From NCBI GenBank assembly GCA_021803035.1, contig JAJZME010000012.1, positions 118,237 through 182,236 of the forward strand: a DNA stretch of 64,000 bases, in the 5' to 3' direction. Position 1 is the first letter of the stretch. Every line of letters begins with the position of its first letter. This DNA comes from Acidobacteriota bacterium (GTDB lineage Bacteria > Acidobacteriota > Terriglobia > Terriglobales > Acidobacteriaceae). Below, in pieces: positions 27,692-36,813 of the stretch. The position numbers were made by a program, and so were the translations under genes. The notes below the pieces were generated by a model. It was not told where the DNA came from. It did not search any database and saw nothing but the letters and a program-made list of their open reading frames with translations.

Positions 27692-27949
27692 TCACAGGTA
27701 CACTTCATCGATATAGCACCAGCGCCAGTCTTCGCCGCGCTCGGCGGACTGGATGAGGGGGTGTTGCGTTTCATGAAAGTGCGCCCGCGCATGGCGGTTG
27801 GGCGATGAGTCGCAGCAGCCGACGTGGCCGCACTCCAGGCACATGCGCAGATGCACCCAGCGGCTGCCGGTCTTCAGGCACTCTTCGCATCCCTTGGTTT
27901 TCGGCTTCACCTTCTTGATGTGATCCGCAATGTGGGTGCATTCAGCCAT
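27692..27949 (-). CDS. UBP-type zinc finger protein
   Basis: An 85-residue protein made of one zinc finger of the ubiquitin-protease (ZnF-UBP) type: CTHI, GCEECLKTGSRWVHLRMCLECGHVGCCDSS and HARAHFHETQHPLI supply the Cys/His ligands. In eukaryotes this domain binds the ubiquitin C-terminus; bacterial stand-alone versions are widespread and uncharacterised. It is 21 bases downstream of glpD and may be the third gene of the glp operon. Confidence 0.9.
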   Translation of the reverse strand: MAECTHIADHIKKVKPKTKGCEECLKTGSRWVHLRMCLECGHVGCCDSSPNRHARAHFHETQHPLIQSAERGEDWRWCYIDEVYL

Positions 27950-27970
27950 CGGAAACCTCCGCGGTTACGA

Positions 27971-29542
27971 TTATGTCACCTGATACCGCGCGGCCAGCGC
28001 GGAGAATTCCCGCACCTGCTTGCTGACCCATTCTTCGTCGCGGCCCAGCTCGGCGGCCAGCAGGCTGGCCACGGGCTCGGCCATTTCCATGGCTGCCTCG
28101 GCGTTGAGGAAGAGCGCGCGGGTGCGCCGCGCCAGGACATCTTCGACGGTGCGCGCCATCTCTTCGCGGGCGGCCCAGACCGCCTCGGCGGCCAGGTAGG
28201 GCAGCGAAGGATGCAGTTGCGCGCCAAGCACGGGGTCGCCGGCAAGTTCGCGCAGGGCGTTGGCGTCGGCGCCGTAGACGCCCCAGTGTTCGTCGGCGAG
28301 CGCGGCCTGGGCGGCGCTGAGATAGCCGTGGATGCGCAGGTTCTCGGTCACGCACTTTGCCTCCGGCAGGCGGCCCAGCGTGATGGCGTGGTTGACGCAA
28401 TCCTCGGCCATGTGCCGGTAGGTGGTCCATTTGCCGCCGGTGATGGTGAGCAGGCCGGAGCGGTCTACATGAAGCATGTGGTCGCGCGAGAGCGCGGAGG
28501 TCTTGCCTTCGCCCTTGACCAGCGGGCGCAGCCCCACGTAGACGGCACGGACGTCGCGGCGCTTTGGATGCCGCGTCAGATAGCGCCCCGCGGTTTCGAG
28601 AATGAAGTCGATCTCGGACTCGAAGGGGCGCGGCTCAACATTGGGCGCCGCGACGGGCGTATCGGTGGTTCCGGCCACCGCATACCCGTGCCAGGGAATG
28701 ACAAAGAGGACGCGGCCGTCGCGGGTGTGCGGCACCAGCAAGGCGGTATCGCCCCGCAGGAAGGTGTGGTCGAAGACCAGATGAATGCCCTGGCTGATGG
28801 TGAGCAACTGCTCGGCTTCCGGGTCGGCCATGCTCCGCACCTGGTCGGTAAAGACGCCGGTGGCGTTGACCACGATGCGCGCCGGAATCGTCAGCTCCTC
28901 GCCGGTTTCGGTGTCGAGCGCGGTCAGGCCGTTGATGTAGCCCTCGGCATCGCGCAGGAAGCCGGTGGCGGGGCAGTAGTTGACCAGCGTGGCGCCAAGG
29001 TCCGCGGCTGTCATGGCCAGATGAATGAGCAGGCGGGCGTCGTCAAACTGACCGTCGTAATAGATGATGCCGCCGGTCAGGCCCTGCGGATCGAGGGCGG
29101 GCAGGCGTTCGAGCGTCTCTTCGCGGCTGATGCGGCGCGAGGGGCCAAAGCCGTATTTGCCGGCCAGCATGTCATAGAGCTTGAGCCCGATGCCGTAAAA
29201 TGGCGCCTCCCACCAAGAGTAGTTGGGCACCAAAAAGGCCAGGTCGTGAACCAGATGCGGGGCGTTTTGGCGCAGCAGGCCGCGCTCTTTCAGGGCCGAC
29301 ATGACGAGCGGGATGTTGCCCTGCTCCAGGTAGCGAACGCCGCCGTGCACGAGCTTGGTGCTGCGGCTGCTGGTGCCTTTGCCGAAGTCGTGGGCTTCGA
29401 CGAGCGCGACGCTCAGGCCGCGCGCGGCCGCGTCGACGGCTACGCCGATGCCGGTTGCACCGCCGCCTACGACGGCAATGTCCCATGGAGGCTGCTTTGC
29501 CGCGCGCTCGCGCAGCCGCGCGATCATAGCTTGCCGGTGCAT
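27971..29542 (-). CDS. glpD: Aerobic glycerol-3-phosphate dehydrogenase
   Basis: FAD enzyme that oxidises sn-glycerol 3-phosphate to DHAP and feeds electrons to the quinone pool at the membrane. The FAD fold is at the start (WDIAVVGGGATGIGVAVDAAARG) and FAD-GlpD signature phrases follow (STKLVHGGVRYLEQG, GGKWTTYRHMAEDCV). 523 residues, normal length. The glpK stop and this ATG share a base (TAATG), so translation is coupled. Confidence 0.95.
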   Translation of the reverse strand: MHRQAMIARLRERAAKQPPWDIAVVGGGATGIGVAVDAAARGLSVALVEAHDFGKGTSSRSTKLVHGGVRYLEQGNIPLVMSALKERGLLRQNAPHLVHDLAFLVPNYSWWEAPFYGIGLKLYDMLAGKYGFGPSRRISREETLERLPALDPQGLTGGIIYYDGQFDDARLLIHLAMTAADLGATLVNYCPATGFLRDAEGYINGLTALDTETGEELTIPARIVVNATGVFTDQVRSMADPEAEQLLTISQGIHLVFDHTFLRGDTALLVPHTRDGRVLFVIPWHGYAVAGTTDTPVAAPNVEPRPFESEIDFILETAGRYLTRHPKRRDVRAVYVGLRPLVKGEGKTSALSRDHMLHVDRSGLLTITGGKWTTYRHMAEDCVNHAITLGRLPEAKCVTENLRIHGYLSAAQAALADEHWGVYGADANALRELAGDPVLGAQLHPSLPYLAAEAVWAAREEMARTVEDVLARRTRALFLNAEAAMEMAEPVASLLAAELGRDEEWVSKQVREFSALAARYQVT

Positions 29543-31029
29543 TACGCGCTCCAGTTCTTCGCCCGCTCCACGGCATTCTGCCACATCTGGCGGCGGGCGG
29601 TGCGCTCGGCCGCATCCATGCGTGGCTCAAAGCGCCGGTCCTGGCGGCGGCTGTTCATCAGATCCTCGGGACCGGACCAGAATCCGGCGGCCAGGCCGGC
29701 CAGATAGGCCGCACCCAGTGCCGTGGTCTCCGTCACCAGGGGCCGCACCACGGGCACGCCCAGGATGTCGGCCTGGAACTGCATGAGAAGGTCATTCACG
29801 GCCGCGCCTCCATCCACGCGCAGCGCTGTGGGCGCGCTCTCAGTCTCGCTGCGTACCGCCTCGAGCACCTCGGCAACCTGGAAGGCGATGGCTTCAAGGG
29901 CGGCGCGCGCAATGTGGCCGGGCTGGGTGTCGCGGCGCAGGCCGATGAGCATGCCCGTGGCATGGGCGTCCCAGTGCGGCGCGCCGAGCCCCACAAAGGC
30001 TGGCACAAAGACTACGCCGCCTGAGTCAGGCACGGTGGCGGCGAGAGCCTCGACGTCAGCCGAAGCGCCGATCAGCTTCAGGTTGTCGCGCAGCCACTGT
30101 ACCACGGCGCCGCCAATAAAGATGCTGCCTTCGAGCGCGTACTCCGGGCGGCGCGAGGCGCTGGCGGCCAGGGTGGTGATGAGGCGGTGACGCGAGCGTA
30201 CAAAGCAGGTGCCGATGTTCTGCAGCAGAAAGCAGCCGGTTCCATAGGTGTTTTTGGCTTCGCCCGCCTGCCAGCACATCTGGCCGAAGAGCGCGGCTTG
30301 CTGGTCGCCGGCGATGCCTGCGATGGGCACGCCGCCGAGGCCGAGAGTGGTGGTGACTTCCGCCACCAGCTCGCTGGACCAGACGACGCGCGGCAAGATG
30401 GCGGCGGGAATGTTGAAGAGGCGAAGCAGATCCTCGTCCCATTGGCCGCGGACGATGTTGTAGATCTGTGTGCGCGAAGCGTTGGTGACGTCGGTGACGT
30501 GAAGCTTGCCGCTGGTGAGCCGCCAGATGAGCCAGCTATCGACGGTTCCGAAGGCCAGCTCGCCCCGATTGGCACGGGTGCGGACGCCGGGTACGTTGTC
30601 GAGAATCCAGGCGATTTTGGTGGCGGAGAAGTAGGGATCGATGACCAGGCCGGTCTTCGACGAGATCATTTCCCCGGCGCCGTCTTCCTCCAGGGCTTTG
30701 CAATGCGCGGCGGTGCGGCGGTCCTGCCAGACGATGGCGGGATAGACGGGATCGCCGGTCGAGCGGTCCCAGACGATGGTGGTTTCGCGCTGGTTGGTAA
30801 TGCCGATGGCGGCTACATCGCGGGGACGCGCGCTGGCTTTGCCGAGGACTTCGACGGCGCAGGTCATCTGGCTGGTGAAGATTTCCGTGGGATCGTGCTC
30901 GACCCAGCCGGGCCGCGGGTAGAACTGGCGGAATTCGCGCTGCGCGACGGCGGCAATGGCGCCGGCCTCATCGAAGAGGATGGCGCGGGAGCTTGTGGTT
31001 CCCTGATCGAGCGCAAGGATGTATGCCAT
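29542..31029 (-). CDS. glpK: Glycerol kinase
   Basis: Phosphorylates glycerol with ATP; 495 residues of the FGGY family. The start MAYILALDQGTTSSRAILFD and the central ATP-site phrases AALFGQMCWQAGEAKNTYGTGCF and LRVDGGAAVNDLLMQFQADILG are characteristic. The operon order is glpK-glpD, with the UBP zinc finger after. No glycerol facilitator gene is next to it. The promoter must lie in the 31030-31200 region. Confidence 0.96.
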   Translation of the reverse strand: MAYILALDQGTTSSRAILFDEAGAIAAVAQREFRQFYPRPGWVEHDPTEIFTSQMTCAVEVLGKASARPRDVAAIGITNQRETTIVWDRSTGDPVYPAIVWQDRRTAAHCKALEEDGAGEMISSKTGLVIDPYFSATKIAWILDNVPGVRTRANRGELAFGTVDSWLIWRLTSGKLHVTDVTNASRTQIYNIVRGQWDEDLLRLFNIPAAILPRVVWSSELVAEVTTTLGLGGVPIAGIAGDQQAALFGQMCWQAGEAKNTYGTGCFLLQNIGTCFVRSRHRLITTLAASASRRPEYALEGSIFIGGAVVQWLRDNLKLIGASADVEALAATVPDSGGVVFVPAFVGLGAPHWDAHATGMLIGLRRDTQPGHIARAALEAIAFQVAEVLEAVRSETESAPTALRVDGGAAVNDLLMQFQADILGVPVVRPLVTETTALGAAYLAGLAAGFWSGPEDLMNSRRQDRRFEPRMDAAERTARRQMWQNAVERAKNWSA

Positions 31030-31370
31030 GCGGTGAAGTCTCCATGGGCAGCGGCCTGTCTGGCCGGCACGATGCTCCGGAAGCTGCCGAGGTCTTGTTC
31101 ACTGGCTGCGCGCCGGTGCGTTCTCCTCATTATCGTTCGGCCGGAAGCCGCGGAGGTTGTGCGGGAACGGGCGGTGCCAGGATAGACAAGGTACCAAAGG
31201 AATGGGCGCAATGGGCCGGCCTGCGGCTTGCCTTAAAAGGGTTGGCGCGGGGCGCAAAGCCGAAGACCACCGGTGACGATCGAGATCAAATTTGTTCGGA
31301 GTATGAAAGATTGAGCATTGACGGATGTTGATGTCAAGATTCGCGCAATCAATTGATTGCGATGTCAGTA

Positions 31371-31437
31371 TTTGCGGCAGGAACGAAATTGTCTGCAAAA
31401 AATTCTGTGGAAAAGAAAATATTTTAGAGGGGGTGGG
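31371..31437. repeat. Intergenic repeat, copy 4
   Basis: TTTGCGGCAGGAACG, core AAATTGTCTGCAAA (31386-31399), then TCTGTGGAAAAGAAAATA and GAGGGGGTGGG. It matches copy 1 (9581-9643) over nearly its whole length. It lies in the 31030-31711 gap between glpK and pgl, which otherwise holds no convincing gene and should contain both promoters. Confidence 0.65.
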
Positions 31438-31711
31438 TACCGCAGTGGCTGGGTGCGGACCGGTCGTAAGCTTGGCGCCCAGGGGCGGGCGAGCGACTGT
31501 GAGGCCGGGTTGGCGGAATGGCCACATGAAGAAAGTATGCGTCAAAAGCGGAAAATTCCATGCAAATGCGGAGCGATTTTATCAAGCCAAGCGGCGACGG
31601 CCGATGGTGCTGGGCGGATGGCCGCGGCGGGGTCGAGCGCAGTGCGAAAGGGAAGCTACGGAAAAGTCGCAGGCAAGTGCGTGTAACGTAGAAGCTGGAG
31701 GTCAAGCGCAG

Positions 31712-32509
31712 ATGCCGAGGGCGCTCAAGGTCAACTATTGTGTGGAACCGGACGCGGTGGCGCTGGCTGCCCACGCGGCGCGTCATTTTGTGGAGATGGT
31801 CCAGGAGGCTGTGGCAGCGCGCGGGCGGGCGCGGATTGCCATCAGCGGCGGGTCGACGCCGAAGGCCGCCTTTGCGCTGCTGGGCGATGCGGGCCAGCCC
31901 TGGCGGGCGCGGATGCCGTGGGAGCGGCTGGAGATTTTCTGGGTGGACGAGCGGTGCGTGCCGCCGGACCACGAGGACAGCAATTATCGCATGACCTGCG
32001 AGGCGCTGCTGGACCATGCGCCGCTGCGGCCGGAACAGATTCACCGCATGGAGGGCGAACTGGAGCCGGAAGCGGCGGCGGCGCGGTACGAGTCGGAGCT
32101 GCGGAATACGTTCCGGCTGGAGGGCGCCGAGACGCCGTGCTTCGATCTGGTGGCGCTGGGCATGGGGCCGGACGGACATACGGCCTCGCTGTTTCCGCAT
32201 AGCGCGGCGCTGAACGAGCTGGGGCGGCTGTGCGTGGCCAATCATGTGCAGAACAAGGACGCCTGGCGCATCACGCTGACCTGGCCGGTGATCAACCAGG
32301 CGCGGAGCGTGTTTTTTCTGGTAGGTGGAGCGGACAAGGCGGCGATTCTGAAGGAAGTCTTTACCGGCCCCCGAGACGTGGAGCGGTTGCCGAGCCAACT
32401 GATTCGGCCGGCAAGCGGTATACTCACATTGATTCTGGACAGGGCCGCGGCGGCACAATTGCCCGCAACCGATGCGGAAGGCCGCGGATTTCTAGAGAGG
32501 GTTGAATGA
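31712..32509 (+). CDS. pgl: 6-phosphogluconolactonase
   Basis: Hydrolyses 6-phosphogluconolactone in the oxidative pentose phosphate pathway; 265 residues. Key family blocks are ARIAISGGSTPKAAFALLG, FWVDERCVPPDHEDSNYRM and FDLVALGMGPDGHTASLFP. ATG 31712 has GGAGG about 10 bases upstream; a much longer upstream frame crosses the repeat and is not coding. The stop overlaps the glucokinase start by 4 bases (ATGA). Confidence 0.95.
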   Translation: MPRALKVNYCVEPDAVALAAHAARHFVEMVQEAVAARGRARIAISGGSTPKAAFALLGDAGQPWRARMPWERLEIFWVDERCVPPDHEDSNYRMTCEALLDHAPLRPEQIHRMEGELEPEAAAARYESELRNTFRLEGAETPCFDLVALGMGPDGHTASLFPHSAALNELGRLCVANHVQNKDAWRITLTWPVINQARSVFFLVGGADKAAILKEVFTGPRDVERLPSQLIRPASGILTLILDRAAAAQLPATDAEGRGFLERVE

Positions 32510-33537
32510 TTCTGGCTGGCGATGTCGGCGGCACCAAGGTGATCCTGGCGCTCTACGATTTTGTCGACGGCAATTTGAAGAGCGCCCGCGAAAAGCAATA
32601 TCCGGCCAAGGAGTATACGGGGCTGGAAGAGATCGTGCGGGAGTTTCTGGGCGCGGAGACGGTGAGCGCGGCCTGCTTTGGCGTGCCGGGACCGGTGCGC
32701 GACGGGCGGCTGCGGCTGACCAATCTGCCATGGACACTGGACAGCCGGGAACTGGCGAAGAGCCTGAAGATCGAGCACGTCTTCCTGATTAACGATTTGC
32801 AGGCCAATGGCTACGGGATTGCCGAGTTGAAGGCCGACCAGATCTACACGCTGAGCGAAGGCGACGCGCGGCAGCTCGGTAACCGGGCGCTGATCTCGGC
32901 GGGCACGGGGCTGGGCGAATGCTTCATGATCTGGGACGGGCGCGACTATGTGCCGTACCCGTCGGAAGGCGGCCACGCGGACTTTGCGCCGCGGAACGAG
33001 GATGAGATCGACCTGCTGCGCTTCCTGAAGCAGAAGTACAACGGACGTATCAGCTCTGAGCGCGTAGTGAGCGGCCAGGGGCTGACCAACGTGTACGAGT
33101 TTCTGCGCGAGGTGCGCGGGCTGGAAGAGCCGGTGTGGCTGGCGGAGCGGATTACCGAGGAAGATCCGAACGCGGTGATTGCGGAGCTGGCGCTGAAGGC
33201 CAAGAGCGAGATCTGCGAGAAGGCGCTGGACATGTTCGTATCAGCCTACGGCGCCGAGGCCGGCAACCTGACGTTGAAGATCCTGGCGGTGGGCGGCCTT
33301 TACGTGGGCGGCGGCATTGCGCCGCGCATTCTGGAAAAGCTCAAGGACGGCACGTTCATGAAGGCCTTCACCGACAAGGGGCGGTTGAGCCAGCTGCTGA
33401 TCAACACGCCGGTGCGGGTGATTCTGGAGAACCGCACGGCGCTGCTGGGCGCGGCAGCTTATGCCGAGTCGCGGGCGGCGCTGATCAGCGGGATCTCGCT
33501 GCGGGCGGGGTCGGTGAAGTTCAGCCCGCGGACATAG
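32506..33537 (+). CDS. glk: Glucokinase
   Basis: ATP-dependent phosphorylation of glucose; 343 residues of the Glk family. The phosphate-binding start MILAGDVGGTKVILALYD, the sugar-site phrases FGVPGPVRDGRLRLTNLPW and LINDLQANGYGI, and ISAGTGLGECFM plus PSEGGHADFAPRNEDEIDLL are typical. Coupled to pgl by ATGA, so the two early steps of glucose oxidation are made together. Confidence 0.95.
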   Translation: MILAGDVGGTKVILALYDFVDGNLKSAREKQYPAKEYTGLEEIVREFLGAETVSAACFGVPGPVRDGRLRLTNLPWTLDSRELAKSLKIEHVFLINDLQANGYGIAELKADQIYTLSEGDARQLGNRALISAGTGLGECFMIWDGRDYVPYPSEGGHADFAPRNEDEIDLLRFLKQKYNGRISSERVVSGQGLTNVYEFLREVRGLEEPVWLAERITEEDPNAVIAELALKAKSEICEKALDMFVSAYGAEAGNLTLKILAVGGLYVGGGIAPRILEKLKDGTFMKAFTDKGRLSQLLINTPVRVILENRTALLGAAAYAESRAALISGISLRAGSVKFSPRT

Positions 33538-33551
33538 CCGGACTCGGTCAG

Positions 33552-33576
33552 AGCCGCCTTTGGCAAGGAGGCGGCT
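33552..33576 (+). terminator. Candidate terminator hairpin after glk
   Basis: AGCCGCC and GGCGGCT are complementary across an 11-base spacer that can itself pair (CCTT/AAGG), 15 bases after the glk stop. There is no clear T-run, so termination is possible but not assured. The rest of the gap to 34004 (about 430 bases) shows no gene. Confidence 0.4.
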
Positions 33577-34004
33577 TCACGGCGAAAACAAAAAAGACAG
33601 CGGAACAGTGGCGCAGGCCTGGCTGTGGGCATGCCGAAGCCTGCGTTGAGGCGGCGCCATGCGCCGCGCTTATCGCATTCGACTAAACGGACATGTGAAT
33701 GCATCTCTTTATCTGCCCGGGCGTCGAGGATGGCGGCATGAGCCGGCGGATTCGGGCGGGCGGGAATAGCGACCGCGTGTTGTGGCGCGCAAGGGGCACC
33801 TGCTTCAGTGTTCGGCCGGGCTATCAGGTTTCGAGGTGCGTGTTATCGGAAGTTACCAGCTATATCCCGACCAGCGAAACAGGTATAGAGCGTTCTGGCG
33901 GAGTTGTTGCATGCCATGTAAAGTATGATGTGGCACAAGGTAGTGGTTACAAAAGAGATGATGGGCGATCGGCCACATAGATTGAAGATCTGCCCGGGTG
34001 AAGA

Positions 34005-34646
34005 ATGATGATTCGAAGAGGCATCTGCGGAGGATTCGCGTTGAAACAAGCAGGCATGGTGTGCGCTTTGGTTGCGGCAACTTTCTTGTTGTGCACTCAG
34101 TTCGCATTCGGTCAGATGCAGGCGGCGATGGGCGGCAAGACGAGCCACAATTTCGATGTCTGGAGCATCTATGGGGGCGCATCGGTTGCGGCGAACCCTT
34201 CGGGGCACAATCTGGGATGGGATGCTTCGGTAACGGAGAATCCATACAAGTCGCTTCCGTGGCTAGGGGGCACGCTTGATGCGTCGGGGTATTACAACCA
34301 TTCTTCGGTGACCAGCGGCGGGACGACGGTGAACACGCAATCCAACACCTATCTGATCATGGGAGGTCCTGCGGTAATCTTCAAGATCGCCGGGCTGCAG
34401 CCCTTTGTCCATGTGCTGCTTGGCGGGGCGCTTGCTTCCGGTTCGCAGAGCGGATTTGCCGGGCCGTTTGCGAAGGCTTTCACGGGAGGGTCGACCGGGA
34501 CATTCAGCCTAGCTCTTGGAGCGGGAGTCGACGTCCCGGTCTCTGCGCGGTTGGGGATTCGCACGCAATGGGACTGGCTGCGCGTGGGAACGGCGACGAC
34601 GACAAATCTGATCCGCGGCTCCGCGGGGTTGTATTACACCTTCTGA
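34005..34646 (+). CDS. Probable outer-membrane beta-barrel protein
   Basis: A 213-residue exported protein: a signal with core MVCALVAATFLLCTQFAFG and cleavage near FGQ, then alternating aromatic/hydrophobic strands (FDVWSIYGGASVAANP, GTLDASGYYNHSSVTSGG, LGIRTQWDWLRVGT) ending in the Phe-terminated strand SAGLYYTF typical of barrels. The 8-strand OmpA/OprF-like size fits. Specific function unknown. ATG 34005 and 34008 are equivalent choices. Confidence 0.72.
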   Translation: MMIRRGICGGFALKQAGMVCALVAATFLLCTQFAFGQMQAAMGGKTSHNFDVWSIYGGASVAANPSGHNLGWDASVTENPYKSLPWLGGTLDASGYYNHSSVTSGGTTVNTQSNTYLIMGGPAVIFKIAGLQPFVHVLLGGALASGSQSGFAGPFAKAFTGGSTGTFSLALGAGVDVPVSARLGIRTQWDWLRVGTATTTNLIRGSAGLYYTF

Positions 34647-34830
34647 TGGGACGAGTCCGCAGCGCCGACGGGCGCCGCTTGCGGAGGGAAGCCACAAGCG
34701 CAAAGATGCTGGGTTGCGCGCGGGCCCTCGCGCAGGTTACAGCTATCCTGACTGGGCGCAGCGACGCCGGGCGGCTGACTCGGTTGACTGGTGGGCATGG
34801 AAGGCGCGCCTGGTTGAGGAAGGCTGAACG

Positions 34831-35142
34831 ATGTGGGGCTTTCTGGGCCGGTGGATCTTCCGCGTGTTTGTGTCGTTGGCTGCGGCGTTCATCGCTGTCT
34901 ATGCGGGTGATTGGGTGGTCTATCACCTGCGCGGATCACCTTCCGCCACGGTGACCGTGAGCCGGTATTTGTCGGTGCCGCTCAAGGGCAACAGAGTAGA
35001 GTTCGACTATCTGGGCACGAGGCCGGCGCCGTGCGCGCGGGCGTTGTTTCCGCACGAAGGCCAGGATCCCTGCTGGCTTCTGCGCCGGAATCCCAATGAG
35101 TGGGAAAACCTGTCAGAGCACGGGCTGGGTGGTCTGCCTTGA
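34831..35142 (+). CDS. Small single-pass membrane protein, hypothetical
   Basis: A 103-residue protein with one N-terminal hydrophobic segment (FRVFVSLAAAFIAVYAGDWV) and a soluble C-terminal part containing two Cys (ARPAPCARALF-like region and DPCWLL). No family recognised. The composition resembles neighbouring resident genes. Confidence 0.55.
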   Translation: MWGFLGRWIFRVFVSLAAAFIAVYAGDWVVYHLRGSPSATVTVSRYLSVPLKGNRVEFDYLGTRPAPCARALFPHEGQDPCWLLRRNPNEWENLSEHGLGGLP

Positions 35143-35259
35143 TGGCCCTCGATGAGCCGCGGCGCGATTTATGTCACAAGACCACGTGATTGGTATCACG
35201 TCGAGCCGTGTAAAGTGGGGGATAGGATCGGAAAATCTGTCTTGAATTTCGAGGGGGCC

Positions 35260-35454
35260 ATGTATCAACGCATACAAAATGACAATGGCAGCTACAACAC
35301 GCGCTGCCTGGACTGTTTTTTGACGATCGCCTTTTCAGTGGAGTCGGAGGAGGAGCTGGAGCGTGTGGAAACGCAGCACCTCTGCCCGGAAAAGGTGCTG
35401 GCTCAACTGCTGGCCTGGGAAAAGGCCGCCGAGGGCCACGCGGCGTGCAACTGA
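35260..35454 (+). CDS. Small hypothetical protein
   Basis: A 64-residue protein starting MYQRIQNDNGSYNTRCLDCFLTI; a CLDC pair and further Cys near the end could bind a metal, though this is speculation. The GAGGGGG stretch just upstream of ATG 35260 acts as ribosome site; a longer frame from 35152 has no such support. Confidence 0.5.
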   Translation: MYQRIQNDNGSYNTRCLDCFLTIAFSVESEEELERVETQHLCPEKVLAQLLAWEKAAEGHAACN

Positions 35455-35510
35455 GCGCCGCGGTCACCGCCCGAATCGCGACGACCGATCGAGAGAATGC
35501 GGGCGCAGGA

Positions 35511-36320
35511 CTATTGTAGATTGCCCTGCAAAAAGACAAACGCGTTGCCTTCCGGATCGTTCATGAAGACAATCTTCTTCACCCGCTCCGCATTGATCCC
35601 CTCATAGTGGAGGTCCTCCTCAGCCTTGCGGGCATTGGGAACCAGGAAGAGGGTTTGCGCCTTGAAGCCGGCGTGGGCGGGATGGATCTCGATGTGGATG
35701 TTCGGATTGCCGGGCGCGCTGAGGCGGAGGCCATCGCTCACATCCTCGACGTTGAATCCCAGCCTGGTGTAGAACTGGCGCGCCGCGGCGAGGTTGCGCA
35801 CGGGCAACTCGAAGCCCAGCAGGGTGCCGGAGATGCGGTCCATGCCGAGGTTCTTGCCGCGGTCGAGCATGTGCAGGGAGTTGGGCATGTATTGCGTGAA
35901 CTCGGTGGTTCTGCCGTCGGGGTCCTTGAGCGAGAAGATGAGGTTGCCGGCGCCGGCCTTGACGACGGGCGAAGGGTGAAGACCGCGTGCGACGTAGAGC
36001 GCGTGCAGGGCGCGCAGGTCGGCGGACTCGAAGCAGACGTGCATCCAGCCGAGGGGCTGATTCGGCTCTGTTTGCGGGTAGATCTCCAGAAACTGCGTGT
36101 CGTTGATCTTGACGAAGATTTCGGTGGTTCTGCCGGCGTGGGTCATCGCAAACGCCTGTTCGTAGCCGAGCCTTTTGAGGAAGTTGATCTCGTTGTCGAG
36201 GTTGTGGACGCGAAAGGCGATGTGCGCGATGCCGTCGATTTCGCCGGTTTGCGCGAAGGAGCGGTGCGAGCAAACAAACAGCGCCGCGATGGCCAGCGCC
36301 GCGATCCATCGTATTTTCAT
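35511..36320 (-). CDS. Secreted VOC (glyoxalase/bleomycin-resistance-like) protein
   Basis: A 269-residue protein with a signal peptide (MKIRWIAALAIAALFVCSHRSFAQ) and two VOC modules, about 28-135 (IDGIAHIAFRVHNLDNEINFLKRLGY) and 150-265 (LLGFELPVRNLAAARQFYTRLGF). VOC domains are metal-dependent lyase, isomerase or dioxygenase scaffolds; export to the periplasm is unusual for them but common in this phylum. It follows the KdgF-like cupin by 53 bases. Confidence 0.85.
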   Translation of the reverse strand: MKIRWIAALAIAALFVCSHRSFAQTGEIDGIAHIAFRVHNLDNEINFLKRLGYEQAFAMTHAGRTTEIFVKINDTQFLEIYPQTEPNQPLGWMHVCFESADLRALHALYVARGLHPSPVVKAGAGNLIFSLKDPDGRTTEFTQYMPNSLHMLDRGKNLGMDRISGTLLGFELPVRNLAAARQFYTRLGFNVEDVSDGLRLSAPGNPNIHIEIHPAHAGFKAQTLFLVPNARKAEEDLHYEGINAERVKKIVFMNDPEGNAFVFLQGNLQ

Positions 36321-36373
36321 GGTCTTTGCTTTCCTCCTGTGCCGCGTGGCGATGGCGCGGGCGAAGATGCGCT

Positions 36374-36712
36374 TCAGGCATAGTCTTGGCGATAAGGGGT
36401 GAAGATGTCCAGCGCCTCGGAGTCTTCGAGGGCGGAGGCCTTGTGCTCGACGCCGCCGTTGAGCACGACGCTGTCACCGGCGCGCATCTCCCAGCTTTTG
36501 CCTTCGGCCTCAAAGCGGATGTGGCCGCGCGTGACGTAGACAAGCTGATGGTGGGGATGGCTATGGCGGGCGCCGATCCAGCCTTTGGTGAATTGATGGC
36601 GGACGAGCATCAGATGCGGGTTGAAGGCCAGCACCTGGCGCAGGACGCCAGGCTCGGGTGTTGATTTTGGTGTGGCGTCCGTCGCCGTGTAAATCACTTC
36701 AGCCTGGTTCAT
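36374..36712 (-). CDS. Cupin protein, KdgF-like
   Basis: A 112-residue single cupin. Metal-ligand motif 1 is seen in GARHSHPHHQLVYVTRG and the end reads LDIFTPYRQDYA, which resembles the C-terminus of KdgF, the enzyme that linearises unsaturated uronates from pectin or alginate. It follows a KduD-like dehydrogenase by about 100 bases on the same strand, which supports uronate catabolism. A generic cupin role cannot be excluded. Confidence 0.72.
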   Translation of the reverse strand: MNQAEVIYTATDATPKSTPEPGVLRQVLAFNPHLMLVRHQFTKGWIGARHSHPHHQLVYVTRGHIRFEAEGKSWEMRAGDSVVLNGGVEHKASALEDSEALDIFTPYRQDYA

Positions 36713-36813
36713 GGCCGCTCCCGGAAGATGCGATTGCAGATAAGGGTGTGGATTGACTCCACCATGTTACGCTGTCGCACGCCATATACGCAGTTGCCGG
36801 CCGCGGTGCTTGC

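Noticed and set aside
27224..27808. Plus-strand open frames in the gap right of the methyltransferase
   Set aside because: Shadow-like Arg/Gly composition, no ribosome site, and overlap with the zinc-finger gene on the other strand.
31325..31711. Upstream extension of 6-phosphogluconolactonase
   Set aside because: It runs through the intergenic repeat, has no family similarity, and ATG 31712 has a proper ribosome site.
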